Shown piece after piece: positions 1 through 7,243 of a stretch of DNA of 64,000 bases; within the stretch, counting starts at the first letter, position 1; every line of letters starts with the position of its first letter. Made by a program: the position numbers and the translations under genes. Below the pieces are notes generated by a model. It saw only the letters and a program-made list of their open reading frames with translations. It was not told where the DNA came from and did no database searches. The stretch comes from Methylomonas rhizoryzae (GTDB taxonomy: Bacteria > Pseudomonadota > Gammaproteobacteria > Methylococcales > Methylomonadaceae). Where the stretch lies: positions 2,356,001 through 2,420,000 of the forward strand of contig NZ_CP043929.1 of assembly GCF_008632455.1 (NCBI RefSeq), read 5' to 3'.

Positions 1-90
1 CGTTGAGCGAGATGGCCAAACGCTATCGCTGACCTCGTTATGCAGAGCCGGGCAGACATTCGAAGCGGACGGAAAGCAAGCGCGCACCGA
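1..90 (+). other. Left edge, possible 3' end of an upstream gene
   Basis: Two plus-strand frames are open from the left edge. One stops at 30-32 (tail ...MAKRYR) and the other at 104-106, which would overlap the 3' end of the next gene. I cannot tell which is coding. Either would be convergent with the ferritin-like gene that follows. Confidence 0.2.
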
Positions 91-984
91 TCAAGCTTTG
101 CAATAAGACGGAATCCACGTGCGCTCAATTAAATGCTCGGCCAAGCCGTTAAAATCGAAACCCTCGCCATCCCGGATCATTTGTTCGATGTCGAATAACC
201 GGCCGACTTCCGGTATGTCGGCGAAAAACAGCTTATAAAACGGCTTGACCAACCATTGAGAAATTTTAATGCCGACAGAGCCGATGAAATTGCGCCGTTG
301 CCCGACATGAGCGATTTCGTCGACGGTAATTTCATCCAAAATGGCTTTCAATCGTTCGCAGACTTCCGGTTCGTCGGCCAACACCTCGTCGAACAACCGA
401 TATAAATGACAGTAGAAAGTCACCCCCATCAATTCGGTTACAAAAGCCGGTGCATCCATCAAAAAGCCCGGCAACTTGGGAAATTGTTCGTATATCCATT
501 CCTGATACGGCGGCAGCGGTTGCCATTCCACTTTGTCCAAGCCGCAGGTCAGCAACATTTCGTGAAAAAAACGCACATGGCAAAACTCTTCCGCCAAATG
601 GACCCGGCTGATTTTATCTTCCACGCTGTGCGAGTTGGCCATGTCGGGTACCACGTCCCAGGCGCCTTTGATGCCGACCCACTCGTGACGGGCAAATTTA
701 TAAATGCCGGTGAGCAACAAGGTTTTTTTATCCAAACTCGCGGGATCGTCCTTCAATTTGACGCAATTGCGGTAAAACGCGTCCGGGTCGGCCAACGGCG
801 TGCGCAGTCTGACCGGGTTGTCTTGAAAATATTGCAACCTGGCGCGCTTGTTGGCCAAATCCTGTTCGGCTTCGAACAACTCACCGCTGTGTTGCTGGGA
901 GAACGCCCAATAATTTTCGAAATTGTCTTGGCGTTGTTGCGCGGTGGACGGCGAAAACACTGAACGGTATTTGACGGATGTCAT
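91..984 (-). CDS. Ferritin-like di-iron protein, function unknown
   Basis: The 297-residue protein is probably cytosolic, with no signal peptide or membrane span. Two helices carry carboxylate-histidine motifs typical of the ferritin-like four-helix fold: 'EEFCHVRFFHE' near residue 130 and 'DEITVDEIAHVG' near residue 220. The second resembles the ExxH iron ligands of ferritin-like oxidases and hydroxylases. A di-iron oxidase or oxygenase role is inferred from the fold only; no substrate can be named. It is on the same strand as the P450 gene upstream of it (172 bp gap). The C-terminus is rich in Phe, Trp and Ile. The start ATG at 984 is preceded on the minus strand by an AG-rich stretch, and no better start is visible. 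Confidence 0.6.
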   Translation of the reverse strand: MTSVKYRSVFSPSTAQQRQDNFENYWAFSQQHSGELFEAEQDLANKRARLQYFQDNPVRLRTPLADPDAFYRNCVKLKDDPASLDKKTLLLTGIYKFARHEWVGIKGAWDVVPDMANSHSVEDKISRVHLAEEFCHVRFFHEMLLTCGLDKVEWQPLPPYQEWIYEQFPKLPGFLMDAPAFVTELMGVTFYCHLYRLFDEVLADEPEVCERLKAILDEITVDEIAHVGQRRNFIGSVGIKISQWLVKPFYKLFFADIPEVGRLFDIEQMIRDGEGFDFNGLAEHLIERTWIPSYCKA

Positions 985-1156
985 GAACTATTGCTCCGGC
1001 TTTTGGAATGAATCTCGCATCATACAAGCATCGCCCGGTGCGCTCAATCGCGCTGAAATGACGGAAGTGCTTGAACTTGCGCTAAAAATAACCTGACAAC
1101 GCGGTAGGAAAAGCCGCCCGGTATAGGCTGCGGACTCTATCGCCGGGAATTCGGCC

Positions 1157-2524
1157 TCAGCCGGCGGCCTTTATTTTTCCTGTAATCGGCCTGTCCGGCT
1201 TCAGGGTAATCCCTATCGCTTCTTGGGCGCAGATGTCGGTTTGGAAGCTGAACACCCGAAAAAACTCGGCGATGATCAACAGCATTTCCAATTCGACGAA
1301 GTGCCGGCCCAAACAATTGTGCAAACCGCCGCCGAACGGAAAATACGCATACTTGGGGTGCCGGTCCGCGCCGTCGCCGGTAAACCGCTCCGGGTCGAAG
1401 CTATCCGCTTGATCCCAAAAGCGCGGATTGCGATGCGTGGCATACATGCTGAACATAATCGTCGTGCCTTTGCGAATGGTGTATGGACCTAACCGGATAT
1501 CCGCCGCCGTTTGATTGGACAATGCGGTAGTTGGCGGATAAAGGCGCAAGGTTTCCTGAATCGCCGCTTTGGTATAAGGCAACCCGCTCAACACCTGAGC
1601 CGCAGTAGCGTCGGCGGGCAAGGCGCGCACCTCGGCCCCGACCTTTTCCCGCACCTTCGCGTGCTTGCCGGTCAGATAGAAGAACCATAACAAGGTATTG
1701 ATGGTGGTGTCCTGGCCGGCGTAGAACAAGTTGACCGCCTCGTCCTGCAGCAGGGCTGCGGACATTTTATAGCCGGTGTTACGATCTTCGGCCTGCATGA
1801 ACAGCGAAATCATATCCTGACCGGGAACAGCCGGCCTGTTGTCGATTTGCTGCCGGATGAAATCGCGCAGATAGGCCACCGCTTGCCGGTACCGCCGGGT
1901 TCTCAGCGGCAGAAAGCGCTTCAGCCGGCCGAACATGATTTCGGTGCCCAATTGCGGTAGCAGCTCTTGGCTGATGGTATCTATCACCCGGATCAACTCG
2001 GCGCTGTTACTCAGCTCGTCGACCGAGCGGCCCAATAAAATCCGGATGAAGATGCGTTGAATCAACAGCTTGATCCGCGCGCTCAAATCCACCTCGGTTT
2101 GCCCGGCAGTCTGCATCTGCCGCAGCATCGCCCGGGTTTCGGCTGAAATGATAGACTCCCAGCTTTTGACGGCATCCTTGGTAAACCACGGCTGCAGCAA
2201 TCGCCTTTGCTTGCTCCACAAGTCGCTACGGCTATTGACTAAGCCGTCGCCGAAAAAGGTTTTTTTGGCTTCGTAAATAAAATCCCGGTTCAACAAGCCT
2301 TTGCCTTCGTAACCGTACAACTGCTCGATGGCCGCCGGGTCGCATACGAACAAAATCCGCTTCGCGAAAAATCGTCCCAGCACCAGATCTCCGTGGGCAC
2401 GGTGTATCGAGGTCAGCGCGGCGATCGGTCGTTTAATCGAACGCAGCATAGGCAAAATGACCGAATGTTCCTGAAGCGGTACGGCTTGGCCAGGGTTGGT
2501 CGGCGGCGAAATGGTTGAATGCAT
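1157..2524 (-). CDS. Cytochrome P450
   Basis: The 455-residue haem-thiolate monooxygenase has all the hallmark motifs: an I-helix oxygen-activation motif (AGQDTT), the K-helix ExxR (ETLR) and the haem loop FGGGLHNCLG, with the proximal Cys near residue 404. There is no N-terminal membrane anchor, so it is likely a soluble bacterial P450 that needs separate ferredoxin and reductase partners. None are adjacent. The substrate is unknown; hydroxylation of a lipid or terpenoid is a guess from family breadth. It is followed on the same strand by the ferritin-like gene and is divergent from the aldolase gene (84 bp between starts). Confidence 0.93.
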   Translation of the reverse strand: MHSTISPPTNPGQAVPLQEHSVILPMLRSIKRPIAALTSIHRAHGDLVLGRFFAKRILFVCDPAAIEQLYGYEGKGLLNRDFIYEAKKTFFGDGLVNSRSDLWSKQRRLLQPWFTKDAVKSWESIISAETRAMLRQMQTAGQTEVDLSARIKLLIQRIFIRILLGRSVDELSNSAELIRVIDTISQELLPQLGTEIMFGRLKRFLPLRTRRYRQAVAYLRDFIRQQIDNRPAVPGQDMISLFMQAEDRNTGYKMSAALLQDEAVNLFYAGQDTTINTLLWFFYLTGKHAKVREKVGAEVRALPADATAAQVLSGLPYTKAAIQETLRLYPPTTALSNQTAADIRLGPYTIRKGTTIMFSMYATHRNPRFWDQADSFDPERFTGDGADRHPKYAYFPFGGGLHNCLGRHFVELEMLLIIAEFFRVFSFQTDICAQEAIGITLKPDRPITGKIKAAG

Positions 2525-2608
2525 AGTCGGTCTGTCGAGGCGAGATTGCTTTTACCGGACGCATTTTAAATAATCCCCGTCCAACTCAATAACAACTTTC
2601 CGCGCCTC

Positions 2609-3283
2609 ATGATCGAACTTTACTTAGACAGCGCCGACTTGGCGGCAATCAAACCGCTGGCCCCGTCCCTGCCGCTAGCCGGGGTCACCACCAATCCGAC
2701 CATACTGGCGGCCGGCGGCCTGGGCCTGAACCGGCTGCTGCCGCAGTTGCTCGATATTTTGGGCCCAAGCAGCCGCTTTCACGTGCAAGTCGTAAGCGAG
2801 ACGGTCGAAGGCATCGTGCAGGAAGCCGAACGCTTGCACCGCTTGCCGTTCGACATCGTAGTCAAAATTCCGGCTCACGCCGCCGGTCTGGCGGCGATCA
2901 AACTCGTCAAGCAGCGCGATATTCCGGTGTTGGCGACGGCGATCTACAACGTGCAACAAGGCATGTTGGCCGCATTCAACGGCGCCGATTATCTGGCACC
3001 GTATTTGAATCGCATCGACAACCAGGGCTGCGACGGCGTCGGCGTGGTCGCCGATCTGCAAAACTTGGTGGAGCGCTACCAATTGCCTTGCAAACTGCTG
3101 GTCGCCAGTTTCAAAAACGTGCGGCAAGTGTTGCAAGTGATGCAGCTCGGCGTCGCCGCGGCGACCTTGCCGATAGACATTGCCAAACAAATGCTGGGCC
3201 AGCCCGCTACCGACGCAGCAGTGCGAGCCTTCGCAGACGACTGGCAAGCGGCGTTCGCCGGCAAATTGTCGTTCGAAACCTAA
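2609..3283 (+). CDS. Transaldolase-family protein, fructose-6-phosphate aldolase type
   Basis: At 224 residues it has the length of FsaA/TalC-type small transaldolases (about 220) rather than classical transaldolase (about 315). The opening 'LYLDSADLAAIK' and 'GVTTNPTIL' match the family, and the Schiff-base lysine sits in 'VVKIPAH' near residue 85. 'ATAIYNVQQ' and 'LNRIDNQG' follow as expected. The enzyme would form or split fructose 6-phosphate through a dihydroxyacetone or related donor, or act as a transaldolase. In a methylotroph this would touch the ribulose monophosphate sugar rearrangements, which is an inference. The permease remnant starts 16 bases downstream on the same strand. Confidence 0.85.
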   Translation: MIELYLDSADLAAIKPLAPSLPLAGVTTNPTILAAGGLGLNRLLPQLLDILGPSSRFHVQVVSETVEGIVQEAERLHRLPFDIVVKIPAHAAGLAAIKLVKQRDIPVLATAIYNVQQGMLAAFNGADYLAPYLNRIDNQGCDGVGVVADLQNLVERYQLPCKLLVASFKNVRQVLQVMQLGVAAATLPIDIAKQMLGQPATDAAVRAFADDWQAAFAGKLSFET

Positions 3284-3285
3284 AC

Positions 3286-3500
3286 GGAGGCGGTGGCGAT
3301 GGCGCTCAGCTGGTGGCATGAAGGCGACTTGGACGGTTTCTTCGGCTTGTTCGTCGATAACCTGATCCAGCTCATTCTCATCGTTCGGCCGCATTCTGCC
3401 CGGCGTGGCTATCAGCTTGCTGGTGGGCAACCTGTTTTACGCGCTGCAAGCGAGGCGGCTGGCGCAGGAAAGCGGCCCTAGCGATGCCACCGCCCTGCCC
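3286..3500 (+). pseudogene. NCS2-family (AzgA/xanthine-uracil) permease, N-terminal remnant
   Basis: An SD-like GGAGG (3286-3290) precedes ATG at 3299, which opens 'DGFFGLFVDNLIQLILIV', the first helix of NCS2 permeases of the purine/pyrimidine type. The frame is lost near 3388. It resumes in another frame as 'GRILPGVAISLLVGNLFYA' and 'QARRLAQESG..DATALP', the next expected segment of the same family. The roughly 15-20 residues normally between the two blocks are gone. At 3500 the permease ends abruptly at the family's TALP motif and continues in frame into Rhs sequence. It is non-functional as a transporter. The identification rests on recalled family consensus, without an alignment. Confidence 0.7.
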
Positions 3501-4212
3501 GGTCTGATCGGCTTGTGGGCGCCTAACTACGACTACGACGCCGGAGGGCGGCTGATCGAAGCCCGCTACCCGAACGGTATAGACCAAACCCTGGTCTGGA
3601 ACGCCGACGACTCCTTAAACAAAATCGCCCACAAAAAGGGCGGCACCGTCACCCGGCCTAGCGGACAAAGTTGCACCGGTAGCAATCAAAGCCAATACCA
3701 ATACGACAGCTTCCAGCGCCTGAATCAAATTCAGGTCAACGGCACCACCACCGGCCAATACCGCTACGACCATCAAGGCCGGCGCATCCAAAAAACCGAA
3801 GGCGCTACCGTTACCAACTATTTGTACGACGGCCCGAACATCTACGCCGAATACTCGGGTACAAACTGGTACAGCCCGAGTGCCGTCTAGGTGCAAGCCG
3901 GCCTCGACCAGCCCTTGGCCCGGCTGACCGGCAGCGTCGCCAGCCCGCTGGCCGCCGCGCTTTACTACCACCAGGACGGCCTGAGTTCCGTGCTGGCCGT
4001 AACCGACGCCGCCAAGGCAGTCACCGCCACGCAACGCTTCGACGCCTTCGGCACCAAGATCGGCGGCGCCAATAGCGTGCGCCCATACGGGGCTACAGCG
4101 GACGGGAACCGGATGCCAGCGGGCTGATTTACTACCGGGCCCGCTATTACGACCCGAACCAGACCCGCTTCACCCAAAGAGATCCGCTAGGCTTTACAGA
4201 CGGCATTAACTG
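3501..4212 (+). pseudogene. Rhs/YD-repeat protein core, C-terminal fragment, broken
   Basis: This is the end of an Rhs core fused to the permease remnant. YD-repeat signatures are plentiful: 'YDYDAGGRLIEARYPNG', 'YQYDSFQRL', 'YRYDHQGRR', 'YLYDG'. The conserved core end 'YYRARYYDP..TRFTQRDPLGF' is reached by 4200. An in-frame TAG at 3888-3890 sits where Tyr would be expected (AV-stop-VQAG). A frameshift near 4085-4105 is needed to pass from 'GANSVRPYG' to 'YSGREPDASGL'. The core stops at FTDGIN-TGA, exactly where the variable toxin tip would begin, so the tip is missing. Candidate displaced tips and immunity genes follow downstream. Confidence 0.85.
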
Positions 4213-4215
4213 AGC

Positions 4216-4241
4216 GGGACGGGGTTTATTAACCCCGTCCC
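4216..4241 (+). terminator. Perfect hairpin after the Rhs fragment
   Basis: GGGACGGGGTT and AACCCCGTCCC form an 11-bp perfect stem with a TATT loop, four bases after the Rhs stop. There is no long U tract after it, so it may be a REP-like palindrome instead of a true intrinsic terminator. Confidence 0.5.
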
Positions 4242-4289
4242 AAACGTTTCAAGGTAAGGTAAACGTTCCGGCGCGGGTTAATCGACCTT

Positions 4290-4608
4290 AAAGGCCGTAT
4301 GGTGGCACTGGGATTGCCGATCGCCTACGACCGGCGGCGGATGATTGAGATATTGCCGGTGATTCGCGGAGCCATTCGCTTATTGCAGACCCGTAGGTTG
4401 GATGAGCACAGCGAAATCCGACATTTCGGAGCGTTTTGCCGTGAATTTTAGGTTGAATTTTTCCGGTTGCCGTTGGTTTGGGTTTGGCTGGGGTGATTTG
4501 GCGGAATGCGCTATCGCTTTTCCGCCCTACGAAAGACGTGACAATCTATGCCGAATTATCGACGTTATCGGGTGCCGGGCGGTTGTTATTTTTTACGGTG
4601 AATTTGCT
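4290..4608 (+). repeat. RAYT leader repeat, copy 1 (truncated)
   Basis: This matches the upstream region plus the first ~58 coding bases of the intact transposase at 7244. It contains two families of short palindromic repeats (GTAGGTTGGATGAGC..., and GGCGGAATGCGC...TTTTCCGCC). It then reads into the transposase start codon at 4549. The run after GTTA has six T's, against seven in the intact gene, so the frame is broken. Homology ends at TGAATTTGCT. Relative to copies 2 and 3, a 27-bp block (GGCGGAAC...GTTCCGCC hairpin) is deleted at the left end. Confidence 0.85.
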
Positions 4609-4610
4609 AG

Positions 4611-4700
4611 CCCGCGTAGGTGCGATTAGCTTCGAGTAATCGCACGAATGTTTCAACTTCCGTTCCTCCGATTACGCTTTGCTAATCGGAGCTACGAACT
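4611..4700 (+). repeat. Paired REP palindromes (BIME-like), forward orientation
   Basis: Two imperfect palindromes, GCGATTAGCTTCGAGTAATCGC and TCCGATTACGCTTTGCTAATCGGA, are separated by about 25 bases. The same 90-bp block recurs at 6005-6094, and in inverse orientation at 4891-4974 and 8131-8214. This is the typical arrangement of bacterial interspersed mosaic elements mobilised by RAYT proteins. Confidence 0.75.
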
Positions 4701-4890
4701 GGCTGCCGGAAACCGGGCCGAAGAGACTGTTCGATCGTTGATCGAGGGCGGGTCACTGCTGCAATGGTCTACGCGAGGGATTTAGAAATCCAAGCTCCGA
4801 TGCGGCATCCAGTGACCCAAACCCGAGGAGCCCCTCAGGTGTGTTTTCATGATGTATTATCCTTTGAAAAGCACGGTTGGATAATACACG
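4701..4890. other. Spacer between inverted REP pairs
   Basis: No gene is recognised. The stretch is enclosed by inverted REP blocks, so 4611-4974 as a whole looks like a miniature inverted-repeat unit. It contains its own stem, TGTATTATCC (4853-4862) with GGATAATACA (4879-4888). A 77-codon frame runs through here but resembles no protein and is mostly repeat. Confidence 0.5.
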
Positions 4891-4974
4891 CTTCGATTAG
4901 CGAACGCGTAATCGGAGGAATGAAAATCCAAACATTCGTACGATTACGCAAAGCTAATCGTACCTACGCGGGCT
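4891..4974 (-). repeat. Paired REP palindromes, inverse orientation
   Basis: This is the reverse complement of the 4611-4700 block, with a few differences (for example CGTACGATTACGCAAAGCTAATCGTACC). It closes a putative miniature unit and lies 54 bases upstream of the immunity-like gene. Confidence 0.75.
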
Positions 4975-5027
4975 ATCCTACGATCTTGCGATATTGATCG
5001 ACCTTGTAATTTTAAATAGGCTATATA

Positions 5028-5666
5028 ATGTCCAGTAATTTACAACTTAAAAAAATGATTCGCCTTAAATGTTTCGATGCCCTTGAGCTTCGAGGCTTTA
5101 AGCGATTTCGTAAAGAATGTGTTGATTGGTTAATTCATGATGGATTCCTTTGTTGGATTGGCCTGAATACTGCCGTATATCCCGATCGTGTTGAGATTAT
5201 TCCGTTTGTTGGCTTACACGTAATTCCCATTGAGAAGCTATTTGCGCTTAAAGTTGGAAAATATCCTGTTAAATATGACCGTAGTATTGCCACTTATTCA
5301 GTGAATTTAGGTTCATTAGAAGCAATAACTCCTGGTGAGAGAGCATTTGCTTTTAACTCGCAGCAAAGCCAAAATTTTATTGAATCGGAGTGTAAACGCT
5401 TAGCTGAGCTTTATTTTACTGTGGGATTGAGTTATGCATGCTCCATTGCAAATTACGAGGCTCTGTTACCATTACTTCAAGAGAATATTGAAACGCTTGG
5501 TGGATATCCTGAAAGATTTGCAGCATGTTTATATTTGCTGGAGAAGAAACAGGAAGCGTACGAATTTACAAAGAATTTTTTGATACGACAACCGGATTAT
5601 TTTGAAGGTTTTGCTAATCCATTCTTAGAGAAAATAACAAAAGAAATAAGGGCCGTAAGGCCGTAA
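5028..5666 (+). CDS. Unknown protein, candidate orphan immunity protein of an Rhs module
   Basis: The 212-residue protein has no signal peptide or membrane span and is much more AT-rich than the flanking genes, which suggests transfer. The promoter region has TATATAATG-like sequence immediately upstream, and the ATG at 5028 is the only sensible start. I do not recognise a domain with certainty. The size, soluble alpha/beta character and position behind an Rhs core end are what one expects of a polymorphic-toxin immunity protein. The last residues (RAVRP) and the stop codon are contributed by the RAYT leader copy 2, so the native C-terminus was probably altered when that repeat arrived. The cognate toxin is not visible. 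Confidence 0.55.
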   Translation: MSSNLQLKKMIRLKCFDALELRGFKRFRKECVDWLIHDGFLCWIGLNTAVYPDRVEIIPFVGLHVIPIEKLFALKVGKYPVKYDRSIATYSVNLGSLEAITPGERAFAFNSQQSQNFIESECKRLAELYFTVGLSYACSIANYEALLPLLQENIETLGGYPERFAACLYLLEKKQEAYEFTKNFLIRQPDYFEGFANPFLEKITKEIRAVRP

Positions 5667-6002
5667 GGCGGAACGCATCGCGGTTCCACCGTATGGTGGC
5701 ACTGGGATTGCCGATCGCCTACGACCGGCGGCGGATTATTGAGATATTGCCGGTGATTCGCGGGTCTATTCGCTCATTGCAGACCCGTAGGTTGGATGAG
5801 CACAGCGAAATCCGACATTTCGGAGCGTTTTGCCGTGAATTTTAGGTTGAATTTTTCCGGTTGCCGGTGGTTTGGGTTTGGCAGGGGTGATTTGGCGGAA
5901 TGCGCTATCGCTTTTCCGCCCTACGAAAGACGTGACAATCTATGCCGAATTATCGACGTTATCGGCTGCCGGGCGGTTGTTATTTTTTACGGTGAATTTG
6001 CT
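5650..6002 (+). repeat. RAYT leader repeat, copy 2 (truncated)
   Basis: It is nearly identical to copies 1 and 3, starting at GGCCGTAAGGCC and ending at the same base as copy 1 (TGAATTTGCT, inside the transposase coding start at 5942). It also has the six-T run. The shared breakpoint and shared T deletion show that copies 1 and 2 descend from one truncated ancestor. Confidence 0.85.
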
Positions 6003-6004
6003 AG

Positions 6005-6094
6005 CCCGCGTAGGTGCGATTAGCTTCGAGTAATCGCACGAATGTTTCAACTTCCGTTCCTCCGATTACGCTTTGCTAATCGGAGCTACGAACT
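6005..6094 (+). repeat. Paired REP palindromes, forward orientation, second copy
   Basis: The sequence is essentially identical to 4611-4700 and is joined to the truncated RAYT leader in the same way. It ends immediately before the toxin-tip remnant. Confidence 0.75.
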
Positions 6095-6099
6095 AATCA

Positions 6100-6543
6100 C
6101 CGGAGGTTCCGCCGCCATTCCGTATTTGCCAGTCGCATTGCCGATGGTAGACTTGGCTACTACTGCATCGGGGGAAATGCCATTAGGGGTTGGGGGTGTA
6201 CAGAAAGCGGACGACATGTTCTGGCCCCCAAATCGAGGGTTTGACGGTCCATCTGCCCCCGCAACCTTAATTCCAGGTGCTCGAGTCGATAGATATGGTG
6301 AACTTTGTTGCGCCAGAAGGAACGCCCTTTCCTGAGAGGGCATTGCCGGAGTCTTATATATCTCTGCAACTAAATACTTATGAAGTCGTTAAGCCCATAC
6401 AAGTAGATGCGGGTCCAACTGTCCCTTGGTTTGATCAACCCGGAGGGGGGATGCAGTTTGAGTTGCCAGTTACGGTCAAAGAACTATTGGATTCTGGACA
6501 TTTGAAAGAGTGTTTAGATAACCCAATCTGCCCAAACTTGTAG
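6100..6543 (+). pseudogene. TNT-type (NAD+ glycohydrolase) toxin tip, frameshifted remnant
   Basis: Two overlapping frames together give the end of a TNT domain (tuberculosis necrotizing toxin family). The first gives 'FWPPNRGFDGPSAPATLIPG' and 'ARVDRYGE'. The second, from about 6297, gives 'NFVAPEGTPFPERALP', 'YEVVKPIQVDAG' and 'PWFDQPGGGMQF', then a LLDSGHL end. The family's DRYG arginine, the RALP arginine and the QPGGGxQ glutamines are all present. A +1 (or -2) shift at GATATGGTG/AACTTT breaks the gene. No secretion trunk is attached, since the nearest Rhs core ends 1.9 kb upstream. Intact relatives hydrolyse NAD+; this copy should be dead unless the shift is an assembly error. Confidence 0.75.
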
Positions 6544-6743
6544 GGCGCAGTGTTTAATTGCAAAAGTACGCTTATTTATTTTTATCTTAACATACTGTCT
6601 TTTCAAAGACAGTTTCGTTAAAAAGCAACAAGCGAATTGATAAAATTGAACACTATTTCTTCGAATTCTATATCCACCAAGAATGTAGACAACGAAGCTG
6701 GCATTTTATTTTTTATCAACATTTTGAATCGGTAAAATAATTT

Positions 6744-6950
6744 ATGAGTAGAAATTATTTACAATTCGATCCCGATAAGGCTTATCCAGCAAGGGAAGAC
6801 ATTTACTACGAATGCGGTAAGTGTGGTGGTGTAATTCCTAGCAAGCCTCAAGGTGGTATCGGGTGCCAATGCCGCAACATTTTTATAGATGTCGATGCGG
6901 GAAGAGTTTCAATAAAAGACGAATCTAAATTTAAAATTTTTATCACTTGA
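6744..6950 (+). CDS. Small Cys-rich protein, candidate immunity protein for the TNT tip
   Basis: The 68-residue AT-rich gene lies 200 bp after the toxin remnant. A CxxC pair ('YECGKCGGVIPS') and a second pair ('GCQCRNIF') suggest a small metal-binding or zinc-ribbon fold, followed by 'IDVDAGRVSIKDESK'. I recall proteins of this shape near Rhs toxins but cannot name a family. A role neutralising the adjacent toxin is inferred from position only. The stop at 6948-6950 lies a few bases before RAYT leader copy 3. The 200-bp gap upstream is AT-rich and contains an AAAGACAGT-type inverted repeat around 6590-6620. Confidence 0.5.
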   Translation: MSRNYLQFDPDKAYPAREDIYYECGKCGGVIPSKPQGGIGCQCRNIFIDVDAGRVSIKDESKFKIFIT

Positions 6951-6956
6951 CAAATT

Positions 6957-7243
6957 TAAAGGCCGTAAGGCGGAACGCATCGCGGTTCCGCCGTATGGTG
7001 GCACTGGGATTGCCGATCGCCTACGACCGGCGGCGGATGATTGAGATATTGCCGGTGATTCGCGGAGCCATTCGCTTATTGCAGACCCGTAGGTTGGATG
7101 AGCACAGCGAAATCCGACATTTAGGAGCGTTTTGCCGTGAATTTTAGGTTGAATTTTTCCGGTTGCCGTTGGTTTGGGTTTGGCTGGGGTGATTTGGCGG
7201 AATGCGCTATCGCTTTTCCGCCCTACGAATGACGTGACAATCC
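6957..7243 (+). repeat. RAYT leader repeat, copy 3 (joined to the intact transposase)
   Basis: This is the full version of the leader. It has a GGCGGAAC/GTTCCGCC hairpin at 6969-6992, the GTAGGTTGGATGAGC motif and a GGCGGA...TCCGCC palindrome at 7197-7221. It then runs into the transposase start. Homology with copies 1 and 2 continues to 7305. Confidence 0.85.

Noticed and set aside
406..963. Long plus-strand frame opposite the ferritin-like gene
   Set aside because: It is the mirror of a well-supported coding frame, with low-complexity basic residues and no domain.
4402..4629. Two near-identical 75-codon frames at 4402 and 5796
   Set aside because: They lie wholly within the RAYT leader repeat and are not in the transposase frame; they are open by chance.
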